A stretch of DNA of 64,000 nt. Origin: Paenibacillus sacheonensis. Lineage in GTDB: Bacteria; Bacillota; Bacilli; Paenibacillales; Paenibacillaceae. A program made the translations under genes and the position numbers. Under the pieces are notes generated by a model. The model worked only from the letters and a program-made list of their open reading frames with translations, did no database searches and was not told the DNA's origin. The DNA lies in NCBI RefSeq assembly GCF_009909195.1, contig NZ_JAAAMU010000010.1, forward strand, positions 124,001 through 188,000, read 5' to 3'. Of the stretch, positions 34,773-43,637 are shown piece by piece; the stretch's first letter is position 1, and every line of letters begins with the position of its first letter.

Positions 34773-34803
34773 GGAAACATAAGGTGAACGAGGAGTGAGT
34801 GGC

Positions 34804-35187
34804 ATGACAGAAGAACTTCAATCCGGCATTATTCGTATTTCAGACGACGTAGTCGCCACAATCGCAGGCTTAGCTGCTCTTGAAACTCCTGGCATTGCTG
34901 CAATGTCCGGGGGGATCTCCGAAGGTCTTGCGAAACGACTCAGCGGCAAGAATGCGCAGAAAGGCGTATCGGTCGAAGTCGGTCAGCTCGAGGCTGCGAT
35001 CGACCTGCGCATCATCGTGAAATACGGCATACCGATTCAAGAAGTGTGTCGCCAACTGCAAGAGAACGTCCGCGAAACGGTAGCGAATATGACGGGCCTC
35101 CACGTCGTGGAAGTCAACATCAAGGTAGAAGGCGTTGCTTTCAAAGAAGAAGAGACGGCAATTGAAGAAGCGGCACGTCTCAAATAA
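34804..35187 (+). CDS. Asp23/Gls24 family envelope protein
   Basis: A 127-residue single-domain Asp23/Gls24 protein (GIIRISDDVVATIAGLAALETPGIAAMSGG at the start, AIDLRIIVKYGIPIQEVCRQLQENVRETV in the middle). Family members sit at or near the membrane and respond to alkaline or envelope stress; B. subtilis has YqhY and YloU of this type, and deletion of YqhY affects lipid synthesis. Start ATG 34804 with GAGGAG ten bases upstream; the GTG nine bases earlier is too close to it. It has its own promoter and terminator. Confidence 0.88.
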   Translation: MTEELQSGIIRISDDVVATIAGLAALETPGIAAMSGGISEGLAKRLSGKNAQKGVSVEVGQLEAAIDLRIIVKYGIPIQEVCRQLQENVRETVANMTGLHVVEVNIKVEGVAFKEEETAIEEAARLK

Positions 35188-35213
35188 GAGCCGTGCAGCC
35201 TAAATGCTGCACA

Positions 35214-35247
35214 GCAAAAAGGCATGCCCGCGGGCATGCCTTTTTGC
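35214..35247. terminator. Bidirectional terminator between the Asp23-family gene and ftsW
   Basis: A 34-base perfect palindrome with GCAAAAA at one end and TTTTTGC at the other, and GGCATGCCCG/CGGGCATGCC between. A smaller hairpin (GTGCAGC/GCTGCAC) precedes it. Confidence 0.93.
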
Positions 35248-35260
35248 ATGGATAGGAATG

Positions 35261-36454
35261 CTATGATTTCGTGCGTGATCGATTTGCAGGCAGCGTCTTC
35301 TCCGGCCGGTTATACTCGCGCGAGATGCTGAGCAGGATGCCCATCCCGAGCAAGCAGACGATGAGCGAGGATCCGCCGTGGCTGATGAACGGCAGCGTGA
35401 CCCCCGTCAGCGGCATTGCGCCCGTAACTCCGCCGATGTTGACTATGGCTTGCACGGCGATCAGTCCGACGATGCCTACGCCGACGATGGTGCCGTAATT
35501 GTCCGGACATCGAATGGCGACGAGCATGCCCCGCCAAATGAAGAACAAATAGAAGAGCAGGAACAGCAAGCTGCCGATGAAGCCGAATTCTTCGCCGATG
35601 ACGGAGAAGATGAAATCGCTGTACGGATACGGCATATACTTCAGCTTCTGCACGCTGTGACCGAAGCCTGCGCCCGTGATGCCGCCGTGTCCCAGAGCTT
35701 CCAGGGAGCGGGACAAGTGATACGTCGTATTCTGCATGTCCGACGTGGGATCCATGAAAGCGGTGAAACGATTGATCCGATAGGACCAGCCGTCGGGATC
35801 GTGCAGCATGGATGCGCTCACAAGAGCGGTCACGATGAAGCCGATGATAATGCTGGACAAGAACAGCTGTTTGAGATTCGCGCCCCCGGCAACGATAATG
35901 ATCAACGAAGCGGCGGCAATAACGATACAGGCACCCAGGTCAGGCTGAAGCATGATAAGTCCGCAAATGATGGCGATGATGATAAAGACTGGAACTAGGC
36001 CTTTCTTGAAGTCTCGAAATTTCTCGCCTTTCTTGGCAATCAGAGAGCCTAAATATAATACGAGTCCCAGCTTTGCGAATTCAGTAGGCTGAATGCCGAG
36101 CGAGCCGATGCCGAACCAGCTTCGTGCTCCGTTCAGGCTTTTGCCGATAAACGGAACGAGGATGAGCATAATCAATACGGGGAAGAAGTAGATGATAAAA
36201 CCTTTCTTGAACGCCGTAAAGGGGATATTCATCACCACGAACATGCCGATCGTGCCAAGCAGCGCAAATTCCAGCTGGCGTTTCGTAAAATAGAGGGCGT
36301 CAAAATTGTTGCTCTTGGAAATGGCCGCCGTATTGGAGCTGGCGCTGAAAACCATGATCAACCCGAAGCCGACAAGGAGCAGCGTGAGCACGAGAAGCAA
36401 GAAATCCGGCCTGCCGCGCAGGCCGTTCGTCTTTGGTTTCATTTGTGGACCCAT
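35261..36454 (-). CDS. ftsW: FtsW/RodA/SpoVE family glycan polymerase, probably FtsW
   Basis: SEDS-family membrane transglycosylase that makes septal peptidoglycan with a class B PBP. The 397-residue protein has ten hydrophobic segments and the SEDS signatures LIMLQPDLGACIVI, IQPTEFAKLGLVLYL and PLTGVTLPFISHGGSSL; the PLTGV form fits FtsW/SpoVE better than RodA. The neighbourhood (ylaN 3.5 kb away, as in B. subtilis ylaN-ftsW) favours FtsW. It begins six bases after the yugN stop and is probably co-transcribed with it. The ribosome site is poor, consistent with translational coupling; the ATG at 36442 is an alternative start. Confidence 0.88.
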   Translation of the reverse strand: MGPQMKPKTNGLRGRPDFLLLVLTLLLVGFGLIMVFSASSNTAAISKSNNFDALYFTKRQLEFALLGTIGMFVVMNIPFTAFKKGFIIYFFPVLIMLILVPFIGKSLNGARSWFGIGSLGIQPTEFAKLGLVLYLGSLIAKKGEKFRDFKKGLVPVFIIIAIICGLIMLQPDLGACIVIAAASLIIIVAGGANLKQLFLSSIIIGFIVTALVSASMLHDPDGWSYRINRFTAFMDPTSDMQNTTYHLSRSLEALGHGGITGAGFGHSVQKLKYMPYPYSDFIFSVIGEEFGFIGSLLFLLFYLFFIWRGMLVAIRCPDNYGTIVGVGIVGLIAVQAIVNIGGVTGAMPLTGVTLPFISHGGSSLIVCLLGMGILLSISREYNRPEKTLPANRSRTKS

Positions 36455-36460
36455 CGTGGA

Positions 36461-36805
36461 TTAGGCAAGCAGCTTCTTAAGTTCTTGCAAGCGCTGCGTC
36501 GCAGCGTTCAGAATCGGCTGCGGAATCGCGGTCTCATAATCCAAGCCATGCGGGAAAGTAGCTCGTCCGATATAGACGGATTCCACTTGCAGCACGGCGT
36601 GAGCCGACTCCAACTTGCCTTCAATCGCGCGGACGTTGAAGCGCAAGTAGTAATCTTCGCGGTTAGTGCGGTCTTCCAGCTTTAAATCGTACGTTGCGCG
36701 GTAATATTCCCATTGCCAGCGAACGAAGCCGAGCTTCTCCGCGGACTCGTCTAGATGCGAGAGTTCGCTACTCATGCCGTTCAAGCCCGTATTCTCAATA
36801 ATCAT
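36461..36805 (-). CDS. yugN: YugN-like family protein
   Basis: A 114-residue cytosolic protein that matches the YugN-like family (GFVRWQWEYYRATYDLKLEDR, YYLRFNVRAIEGKLE). The family is restricted mainly to Bacilli and has no known function. GGAGGATC precedes the ATG and a clear promoter lies upstream. Only six bases separate it from ftsW, suggesting a shared transcript. Confidence 0.88.
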   Translation of the reverse strand: MIIENTGLNGMSSELSHLDESAEKLGFVRWQWEYYRATYDLKLEDRTNREDYYLRFNVRAIEGKLESAHAVLQVESVYIGRATFPHGLDYETAIPQPILNAATQRLQELKKLLA

Positions 36806-36848
36806 GGATGATCCTCCTTCAAGCTGTAGAGCAGGTTTTCTTCTTCAT

Positions 36849-36877
36849 ATGATAGTCGTTTTCAGGGGGCAGTGCAA
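36849..36877 (-). promoter_or_regulatory. Promoter of yugN-ftsW
   Basis: On the minus strand TTGCAC, a 17-base spacer and TATCAT, about 44 bases before the yugN ATG. Confidence 0.65.
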
Positions 36878-36972
36878 GCCTCCGGCGAAGCGCCTTGCAA
36901 CGCTAAAAGTGACAGCTTTACGAAAAATGTTCTCTTTTATTGGCAAAAAACTTTCGTACGCCATTTCGCTTC

Positions 36973-36981
36973 TGCTACAAT
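36973..36981 (+). promoter_or_regulatory. Extended -10 box upstream of the M20 amidohydrolase gene
   Basis: TGCTACAAT fits an extended -10 (TGN-TACAAT) 45 bases before the GTG start. The -35 region is weak. Confidence 0.45.
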
Positions 36982-37026
36982 AAATAAAGAGATCCTGATA
37001 CTCGAAACGCTAGGGGGTTTGTAAGC

Positions 37027-38232
37027 GTGAACTTGAATTCGAAATTGGACGCACGGCTGCAAACTGCTTATCCGAATATGGTGGCCTGGCGCCGCTATTT
37101 GCACCAGCACCCGGAATTGTCATTTCAAGAGAAAGAAACGTCCCGCTGGATCGCGGACCGGCTGCGCGAAATCGGCTGCGAAGTAAGGGAAGGCGTCGGA
37201 GGTTATGGTCTCGTCGCGACCGTGCACGGTACTAAGCCGGGTCCTGCGATCGCGCTGCGGACCGATATCGATGCGCTGCCGATCCAGGACGAGAAAGACA
37301 CGGATTATATATCGACGGTGCCCGGCGTCATGCACGCTTGCGGTCACGATGCGCATACGGCGACCATGCTTGCGATCGCTGCCTGTTACCAATCCAATCG
37401 AGACGAATTCGCAGGCGAGCGGCGGCTTCTCTTCCAGCCGGCCGAGGAAGTGTCGCCCGGCGGCGCGATCGGCATGATCAAGGACGGCGCGCTTGCCGGT
37501 ATCGATGCCGTTTACGGCGTGCATCTCTGGACGCCGATTCCTTACGGCATCGTCGCTACGCGGCCGGGGCCGTTCATGGCGGCGCCTGACGAGATCTATA
37601 TCGATATCGTCGGCAAAGGCGGACACGGCGCTTTGCCGCACGAGACGATCGACGCGGTCTTCGTCGGCTCGGCCATGGTACAGGCCTTGCAGTCGATCGT
37701 CAGCCGCAGCATGAACCCGCTTGATCCGGTGGTCGTCACGATCGGCTCGTTCCATGCGGGCTCGACGGCCAATGTCATTGCGGAGCGATGCCGGTTGACC
37801 GGGACCGTACGGACCTTCAACGATGACGTCCGTGCGCTCGTGCGGCAACGATTGGAATCGGTGGTCAGCCATACCGCCTCGATGTACGGCGCAAGCGCCT
37901 ATCTGGAGTATCGTTACGGTTATCCGACGGTCGTAAACGACGCGAAGGAAGCGGAACGTTTCTTCAAGGTAGCCGCCGACGCGTTCGGAGCGGAAGCGGT
38001 GAAGGAGTCCACGCTGATTATGGCTGGCGAGGATTTCACGTATTATTTGCGGGAAGTACCGGGCTGCTTCATGTTCGTCGGAGCGGGAAATCCGGAGTGC
38101 GGCGCAACGTTCCCGCATCATCACCCGCGCTTCGATATCGATGAACGGGCTATGCTGAAATCGGCCAAGCTGATGATGGCGATGGCGGAGGATTTCGCCG
38201 CCGAGACATTGTCCGGACGGATCGAAAGTTAG
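37027..38232 (+). CDS. M20-family metallo-amidohydrolase
   Basis: A 401-residue co-catalytic zinc amidohydrolase of the hippurate hydrolase/IAA-amino-acid hydrolase/N-acetyldiaminopimelate deacetylase group. Metal ligands and catalytic residues are visible: MHACGHDAHTA (Cys/His), FQPAEEVSPGG (Glu-Glu), VYGVHLW (His) and FPHHHPRFDI near the end; GKGGHGALPHETIDA marks the dimerisation domain. Substrate is uncertain within the family. Start GTG 37027 with AGGGGG ten bases before it. Monocistronic as far as can be seen. Confidence 0.88.
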   Translation: MNLNSKLDARLQTAYPNMVAWRRYLHQHPELSFQEKETSRWIADRLREIGCEVREGVGGYGLVATVHGTKPGPAIALRTDIDALPIQDEKDTDYISTVPGVMHACGHDAHTATMLAIAACYQSNRDEFAGERRLLFQPAEEVSPGGAIGMIKDGALAGIDAVYGVHLWTPIPYGIVATRPGPFMAAPDEIYIDIVGKGGHGALPHETIDAVFVGSAMVQALQSIVSRSMNPLDPVVVTIGSFHAGSTANVIAERCRLTGTVRTFNDDVRALVRQRLESVVSHTASMYGASAYLEYRYGYPTVVNDAKEAERFFKVAADAFGAEAVKESTLIMAGEDFTYYLREVPGCFMFVGAGNPECGATFPHHHPRFDIDERAMLKSAKLMMAMAEDFAAETLSGRIES

Positions 38233-38333
38233 CATGGACGATTAGCCGTTCCTGTGCAGCCGCATGCATGGAAGCTGCCGCAAATGGCGATTCTAAGGGA
38301 TGATAACGAAGCATCTCGAGGAGGAACGCCAAA

Positions 38334-38780
38334 ATGGCTCGCAAAGTTAGCGAATTGATGTCGACGGACTGCGTAACGGCAACGTTACTGGATAATGTAT
38401 ACGAACTTGCCGTTCTAATGAGGGATCACGATATCGGCTTCGTGCCGATCGTGGACGGGAAGAAGCTGATCGGCGTCGTGACGGACCGGGATTTGGTCGT
38501 TCGGGGCTATGCGGCGAAGCATTCGGGCTCGACGGCCGTCGCGGAAGTCATCACGACGGATATGAAGACGATCGATGCCGACACTACCGTCGACGAGGCT
38601 GCCAAACTGATGGCGGATAACCAAATCAGACGATTGCCGGTCGTAAAGAACGGCGAGCTTGCCGGAATCGTGTCCATCGGCGATCTGGCGGTTCGCGAAA
38701 TCTTCGTCAATGAGGCGGGCGATGCGCTCAGCAGCATTTCACAACAGGGATCGGGCGAGTCCCATGCGGCATTTCATTAA
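38334..38780 (+). CDS. Tandem CBS-domain protein
   Basis: A 148-residue protein that is little more than a CBS pair (VSELMSTDCVTATLLDNVYELAVLMRDHDIGFVPIVD at 5-40; VITTDMKTIDADTTVDEAAKLMADNQIRRLPVV at 72-105), each ending in the GVVTDRDL or GIVSIGDL nucleotide-binding strand. Such stand-alone pairs bind adenosine nucleotides and act as energy sensors; the partner is unknown. B. subtilis YhcV and similar proteins have this layout. GAGGAGGAA precedes the ATG. Confidence 0.88.
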   Translation: MARKVSELMSTDCVTATLLDNVYELAVLMRDHDIGFVPIVDGKKLIGVVTDRDLVVRGYAAKHSGSTAVAEVITTDMKTIDADTTVDEAAKLMADNQIRRLPVVKNGELAGIVSIGDLAVREIFVNEAGDALSSISQQGSGESHAAFH

Positions 38781-38800
38781 GTAAATCAAACGTCGAAAGC

Positions 38801-38832
38801 AGCGCAATCCTACACGGGGTTGCGCTTTTTTG
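38801..38832 (+). terminator. Terminator after the CBS gene
   Basis: AGCGCAATCC pairs with GGGTTGCGCT (one G-T pair) around TACACG, then TTTTTTGTTTTTTT. Confidence 0.88.
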
Positions 38833-38940
38833 TTTTTTTCAGGTCTTCGTAAGTCGACGAATAAGCAGCTGAGGTGCATAAAAAAAAGCGGTTACTGTCA
38901 TACTGAGGTATTATCTTGAATCCGGGAGATGGTGAACGTG

Positions 38941-40659
38941 ATGAAACGCGATCGGCCCTTGTGCGTCCAAGCCGACTTGACGGTGCTGTTGGATGACAGG
39001 CATGAGCAGGCGGAGGCTGCGCGCGAGCAGTTGAGCCGTTTTGCCGATTTGACCAAGCGTCCGGGACATATTCACACCTACCGCATAACGCCGATGTCGT
39101 TATGGAATGCGGCGTCAGCCGGGGTAGCGCCGGATGAAATCATTGAAGGGCTGATAGCGTTCAGCTCGAATGAAGTTCCGCTGCAAGTCGTAAGCGCCAT
39201 TCGCAAGCTGGGGGGGCGGTACGGCAAGCTTAAGCTGCAGCAAACCGGCGAGGGAAGCCTGCTGCTGCTCGGCGAAGAAGAACTGCTTGCTTCGCTGGAG
39301 GAGAAGGCCGCGATTGCGGATACGTGGCTGCCGATCCGAGACCCCGGGCAGCGCAGCGTGAAACCGGAAGCGAGGGGACTGCTGAAACAGGAACTGACCA
39401 GGCTCGGCTATCCGGTTCTGGATTTGGCCGGTTACCGGCATGGAGAAGCGCTGGAAGTGGAGCTGAGTCCTCGAACGGCCGGCGGCCGCATGTTCCAGCT
39501 TCGAGACTATCAGGAACGTGCGGTCAATTTATTTTATCGGGAAGGGCAGGTCGAGGGCGGAAGCGGCGTGCTGGTGCTGCCATGCGGAGCGGGGAAGACG
39601 ATTATCGGCATCGCGGCACTGGCCCGCATGCGCTGCGATACGCTGATCTTGACCTCCAACGTCACATCGGTCAACCAATGGAAGTCGGAGCTGCTGGATA
39701 AGACCTCGCTGCAAGATGAGCAGATCGGCACGTATGCCGCATCGTCCAAGGAAGTCAGGCCCGTGACGATCGCGACGTATCAAATATTGACGAGCCGCCG
39801 GCAGAAGAGCGAGGAGTACGCACATATGCGGTTATTCAGCCAACGGAACTGGGGGCTGATTATTTATGACGAGGTGCATTTGCTTCCGGCACCCGTGTTT
39901 CGCATGACGGCAGACCTGCAGGCGACGAGAAGGCTCGGATTGACGGCGACGCTTGTCCGCGAAGACGGGAGGGAACAGGACGTGTTCTCCCTGATCGGGC
40001 CGAAACGGTTCGATTTGCCCTGGAAAACGCTCGAGACGCGGAATTGGATCGCTTCCTTGACTTGTACGGAAATCCGGGTGCCGCTTGCGCATGAAGAGGT
40101 CGAAGCCTATGTTGCCGCAGGGGAGAAGGCCAAAATCCGCATCGCCGGCGAAAATAAAGACAAGGTTCATGTGGTGCGCGAACTGCTGAAGCTGCATGCC
40201 GGCAAGCCAGCGCTCGTAATCGGCCAATATTTGAGCCAGCTGCATCAGCTTGCGGAAGAATTGGACGCACCCGTTCTAACGGGCGAGCTGTCCCATGAGG
40301 AGAGAGCCACACTATACGGACGCTTCAAGTCCGGTGAAATTTCGGTGCTGGTCGTCTCCAAGGTCGCGAATTTCGCCGTCGATTTGCCTGAAGCGGCAGT
40401 CGCGATTCAAGTGTCGGGCAGCTATGGCTCGCGGCAGGAGGAAGCACAGCGAATTGGACGGATCCTGCGGCCGAAAACCCGCGACAACGAGGCGTGGTTC
40501 TACACGGTCGTTACGGGCGGAACGAAAGAAACGGAGTATGCCGGCAGACGGCAGTTGTTCCTGCTCGAGCAAGGGTATCGTTACGCACTCGAGGACTGGC
40601 CGGAGCTGCAAAACCGTATTCAAGGGGCCGAGACAGCCAAACGGGGGGCTGCGCAGTGA
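38941..40659 (+). CDS. XPB/Ssl2-type superfamily 2 DNA helicase
   Basis: A bacterial XPB-like ATP-dependent DNA translocase of about 572 residues. An N-terminal region (1-190) is followed by the helicase core: RDYQERAV, Walker A PCGAGKTI with K219, DEVH at about 310-313, LTATLVREDG (the RED motif region typical of XPB), and motif VI QRIGRILRP. XPB homologues open DNA in repair and transcription; in bacteria the role is poorly known. The start is unclear: ATG 38929, GTG 38938 and ATG 38941 are all possible behind GGGAG. The next gene overlaps it by four bases, and the two resemble the mycobacterial Rv0861c-Rv0862c pair. Confidence 0.87.
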   Translation: MKRDRPLCVQADLTVLLDDRHEQAEAAREQLSRFADLTKRPGHIHTYRITPMSLWNAASAGVAPDEIIEGLIAFSSNEVPLQVVSAIRKLGGRYGKLKLQQTGEGSLLLLGEEELLASLEEKAAIADTWLPIRDPGQRSVKPEARGLLKQELTRLGYPVLDLAGYRHGEALEVELSPRTAGGRMFQLRDYQERAVNLFYREGQVEGGSGVLVLPCGAGKTIIGIAALARMRCDTLILTSNVTSVNQWKSELLDKTSLQDEQIGTYAASSKEVRPVTIATYQILTSRRQKSEEYAHMRLFSQRNWGLIIYDEVHLLPAPVFRMTADLQATRRLGLTATLVREDGREQDVFSLIGPKRFDLPWKTLETRNWIASLTCTEIRVPLAHEEVEAYVAAGEKAKIRIAGENKDKVHVVRELLKLHAGKPALVIGQYLSQLHQLAEELDAPVLTGELSHEERATLYGRFKSGEISVLVVSKVANFAVDLPEAAVAIQVSGSYGSRQEEAQRIGRILRPKTRDNEAWFYTVVTGGTKETEYAGRRQLFLLEQGYRYALEDWPELQNRIQGAETAKRGAAQ

Positions 40660-42548
40660 ACGTTCGCCAAATCACCGACAAGCTCTCCGAGGGGGAGATC
40701 GCTCGCATGCAGGCGCATCCCATGTGGGAAGCATGTCATCCCGCAGCGAGCTGGCCAGACGCGTTGACGGACCCGAGGTGCACGGCATCCGCATGGCACT
40801 TGATGACGGCCGAGGCGGCACTGACGCTGGAAATCATCGTGTGCGGCCCGGGCCCGCTTGCCTTCTCCGAGGAACAGCTGCTGCAGGCTGCACGGCCGGG
40901 CATCGCGGGAGCGACGCTTCGTTTCGGTTTGCTTCGTCTCACGGAAGCGGGCATCGTGTTTGCCGTGCGCAAAGGCTGGGGAGAGAAGCTGTTCATGCTG
41001 CCGCTCGACAGTTTCTTCCCGTGGCACAGCACGATCATGGAAATTCACAGAAACAGGGACGCTGTTTGCACGCTGCAAGCCGTGGATCCGCTGACGATAG
41101 ACGCTATTGAGGAATCCGGCTATGTTCCGCCGTTCAGCCTGCAGCTCTTGCATGCGATGGCGCAGTTGGAGGACGCTGGCATGAAATTCACCTCGAAGGG
41201 CGTTCTGACGAAACGCACGATCGCCAAAGGCGCCGAGCAGCTGTACTTAGAAGATCGGACGCTAACGGAGCTGTTAACGCCTGCTGCTGCGCCGGCAGCG
41301 GGAAATGCGGAAGCGGCAGGCGCATATCCGCCTGCGCTGCTCTTCGTGCTGGAGACAGCCGTCGAGAATGGCTGGCTTCGCGTGAAGGATGGCGCTTTCG
41401 CGCTTCAGAACGACAGCTGGCAGGAATGGCTTGGCGAGTGGCCGATACGTCGGGAGGGACAGCTGTTCAGGCAGCTGCTATCCGTCGTATGCGCACGTAA
41501 TACCGCTGCGGCGGCCTGCGCCGCGAGCTTATGCTCGCTTGAAGCCGGCGTCTGGTACCGGCTGGAAGAGATCGAAGCCGGCGGAATGGAGCGTCAGAAG
41601 CTGTTAGCCAAGCCGCATGCGTCGACGATAGATGCCTGGTGCCGACTATTCAGGCAATTAGGCTGGATCGAAAACGGCGTAGATCAGCAAGGCAAAGCGG
41701 TTGTCAAGTGGCTTCTGGATGCCCGGGCCGAATCGCGAATGACTGAATTCCGCGCCTCTGAACCCGTCATGGCTGAGTCTAACACGGCACGGCAGAGGGA
41801 GCATGCAGAAAATGCAGACCAAGCGGAAGCTTTCGGTTCCGGGGCTGTTCAACTCACCCCCGACGGCGACCTGTATGTGGACATGAGCTGTTCCTATAGG
41901 GATCGTTGGAAGCTCGAGTTGATAGCTGCGCGCCGGAGGACGGATCATACGACGGTCTACCGCATGGATGCAGGCAGCATCAAACGCGCCGGCGGTGCAA
42001 GGTGGACATCGGACTCGATCGTCGCTTACTTGGAACGCTTGACTCAGGATCCGCTGCCGGATCCGGTGCGAGCTGCGATCAAGCAGGGGATGAACGGTTA
42101 CGACGATTATTCGGATCCCAAGAGCGTTGTTTCCATCCAGCCAGCGAAACGAAGCTACGAAACAGTTCCGCTTGATGTCTATTATGAGCCGGCATTGGGC
42201 GGAACCTATGAGCTGCTCCATGACCGAATGAGCGAGAAGCATTTATTCGCTGGGATGGAAGAGGTACCTTCGATGTGGCTGAAGCAGTTCAGATCCTACC
42301 ATCTGTCGACGAGGCGGGATATGATGGAGCAGGCTTTGTCGTGGCGGACAACGGTCAAGCTGAATTGCGAAGGCGCGGTTACCCTGTTCGTTCCGGAGCG
42401 CATCGTCGACGAGGCGGACGGCATGTGGGCGGTTTGCGGACATGCACAGCCGAAACCGGAAACGGAGCCCTTGACGGCCGTGAAGCTGTATCCGGGGATG
42501 TGGGAGGAAATGATGCTCGTGCTTCCGGTTCCGCCCGTGAATTCATAG
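40656..42548 (+). CDS. Helicase-associated protein (Helicase_C_3-like) paired with XPB
   Basis: A 630-residue protein translated from a GTG that overlaps the helicase stop (GTGA). It resembles the helicase-associated family encoded next to XPB in Actinobacteria: winged-helix-like blocks (RFGLLRLTEAGIVFAVRKGWGEKLFMLP; QLLHAMAQLEDAGMKFTSKGVLTKRTI) and a C-terminal domain with LTPDGDLYVDMSC and RWKLELIAARRRTDHTTVYRMDAGSIKRA, similar to the XPB N-terminal fold. It has no ATPase motifs. Ala-rich interdomain stretches (about 260-280) suggest flexible linkers. It probably forms a complex with, or regulates, the helicase. Confidence 0.75.
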   Translation: MNVRQITDKLSEGEIARMQAHPMWEACHPAASWPDALTDPRCTASAWHLMTAEAALTLEIIVCGPGPLAFSEEQLLQAARPGIAGATLRFGLLRLTEAGIVFAVRKGWGEKLFMLPLDSFFPWHSTIMEIHRNRDAVCTLQAVDPLTIDAIEESGYVPPFSLQLLHAMAQLEDAGMKFTSKGVLTKRTIAKGAEQLYLEDRTLTELLTPAAAPAAGNAEAAGAYPPALLFVLETAVENGWLRVKDGAFALQNDSWQEWLGEWPIRREGQLFRQLLSVVCARNTAAAACAASLCSLEAGVWYRLEEIEAGGMERQKLLAKPHASTIDAWCRLFRQLGWIENGVDQQGKAVVKWLLDARAESRMTEFRASEPVMAESNTARQREHAENADQAEAFGSGAVQLTPDGDLYVDMSCSYRDRWKLELIAARRRTDHTTVYRMDAGSIKRAGGARWTSDSIVAYLERLTQDPLPDPVRAAIKQGMNGYDDYSDPKSVVSIQPAKRSYETVPLDVYYEPALGGTYELLHDRMSEKHLFAGMEEVPSMWLKQFRSYHLSTRRDMMEQALSWRTTVKLNCEGAVTLFVPERIVDEADGMWAVCGHAQPKPETEPLTAVKLYPGMWEEMMLVLPVPPVNS

Positions 42549-42590
42549 CTTCGAATTCATCGTCTGCTCTACCTTTTTGCGATCAGGGTA

Positions 42591-42599
42591 TGGTATGAT
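42591..42599 (+). promoter_or_regulatory. Possible extended -10 promoter before ylbF
   Basis: TGGTATGAT fits TGN-TATNAT, 43 bases before the ylbF ATG. There is no clear -35. Confidence 0.4.
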
Positions 42600-42642
42600 A
42601 CGTGTAAGGCTTAGCCTATTGATCATAAAGGGGGCAGAATTA

Positions 42643-43170
42643 ATGGAAACCTTGCCGTTAACGGACCCCGCAGCGTTCGAACTGGATTTGCCGCTCTTCG
42701 AATCTTTTGATTCTTTTGAGTTTGCTAGTCCGGCATCGCTCGATATGGGGCAGCTGCTTTTGCGCGCCTACGAAATTGGCGATTTAGTAAACCAGTCGGC
42801 GGAAGTTGCCGAATATGCATATTGGAAATCCGTTGTCGACGCGAACGATCAAGTGCGTCAGCTCGTGAAGCAGTTCGAGAAGGCGAAAGAGCTATTCGTG
42901 GACTGCGAACGGTTCGGTCGGTTTCACCCGGACTATAACGCCGCGAAGGACAACGTGCAGGAGGTTCAGCGGCAGCTGAACGAGATCGAATGCGTCAGCC
43001 GATTCAAGGCGGCCGAGCAAGCCGTCGACGATCTGCTGCATGCGATTGCGGCGGAGATCGCAGCTGCAGTATCGGATACGATCAAGGTGCCGAGCAACGA
43101 TCCGCTGCCTAAGGGCGGCGGTTGCGGCAGCGGCGGTTCGTGCAGCTGCGGCAGCGGCGGCTGCGGGTAA
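42643..43170 (+). CDS. ylbF: YlbF-family regulator with Cys-rich tail
   Basis: A 175-residue helical protein of the YlbF/YmcA family. In B. subtilis YlbF, YmcA and YaaT form the Y-complex that promotes RNase Y-dependent mRNA processing and thereby competence, biofilm and sporulation, and it can hold Fe-S clusters. The core YAYWKSVVDANDQVRQLVKQFEKAKELF lies at about 65-95. The C-terminus is a Gly/Cys-rich tail (GGGCGSGGSCSCGSGGCG) with five Cys in 18 residues, a plausible metal or Fe-S ligand set. Start ATG 42643 with AAAGGGGG; the earlier in-frame codons are upstream of the promoter. ylbG follows after 25 bases. Confidence 0.88.
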   Translation: METLPLTDPAAFELDLPLFESFDSFEFASPASLDMGQLLLRAYEIGDLVNQSAEVAEYAYWKSVVDANDQVRQLVKQFEKAKELFVDCERFGRFHPDYNAAKDNVQEVQRQLNEIECVSRFKAAEQAVDDLLHAIAAEIAAAVSDTIKVPSNDPLPKGGGCGSGGSCSCGSGGCG

Positions 43171-43195
43171 GAGAGAGGAGAACGGGGGGCATTTC

Positions 43196-43459
43196 ATGTT
43201 TTCGGAACGCGTGGGTTATATCATATGGGTCAGCGATCTAAAAGCTGCCCGTTCGCTAGAAAAATATGGAACGGTTCATTACATGTCACGTAAAATGCAT
43301 TATGTCGTGATGTACATGAACGCCGACCGGGCGGAAGAAGTCGTGCGCAACATGGGACGCCTGCCTTTCGTAAAACGCATCGAACGCTCGTATCGCAATG
43401 AAATAAAAACGGAATATACCCAGGGCGTTCCAGATAAAACACGTTTTTACAGCTTGTAG
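43196..43459 (+). CDS. ylbG: YlbG family protein (DUF2129)
   Basis: An 87-residue protein of the YlbG family: RVGYIIWVSDLKAARSLEKYGTVHYMSRKMHYVVMYMN matches the family throughout. Function unknown; the gene regularly follows ylbF in Bacilli, as here. Ribosome site GGGGGG six bases before the ATG. The ORF frame before the ATG runs antiparallel to the Cys-rich tail of ylbF and is not coding. Confidence 0.9.
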   Translation: MFSERVGYIIWVSDLKAARSLEKYGTVHYMSRKMHYVVMYMNADRAEEVVRNMGRLPFVKRIERSYRNEIKTEYTQGVPDKTRFYSL

Positions 43460-43464
43460 TCGCA

Positions 43465-43501
43465 GGCTCCCGGCCGAATTTTGAAGTCGGGAGCCTTTTT
43501 A
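43465..43501 (+). terminator. Terminator after ylbG
   Basis: GGCTCCCG pairs perfectly with CGGGAGCC and is followed by TTTTT. Confidence 0.88.
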
Positions 43502-43553
43502 CAACTTCAGTACATCCATTATGTTCCATATTTGGGGCGAGTTTATTTTTATG

Positions 43554-43581
43554 TTGAAATCTCGGACATGCATGCTACAAT
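43554..43581 (+). promoter_or_regulatory. Promoter of the hypothetical gene at 43638
   Basis: TTGAAA, a 16-base spacer and TACAAT preceded by TGC (extended -10). Confidence 0.7.
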
Positions 43582-43637
43582 AATATGGAAAGTACAATAG
43601 ATAATAAGGCCTACTTCAGGGGAGGGGTGGATCGCGT

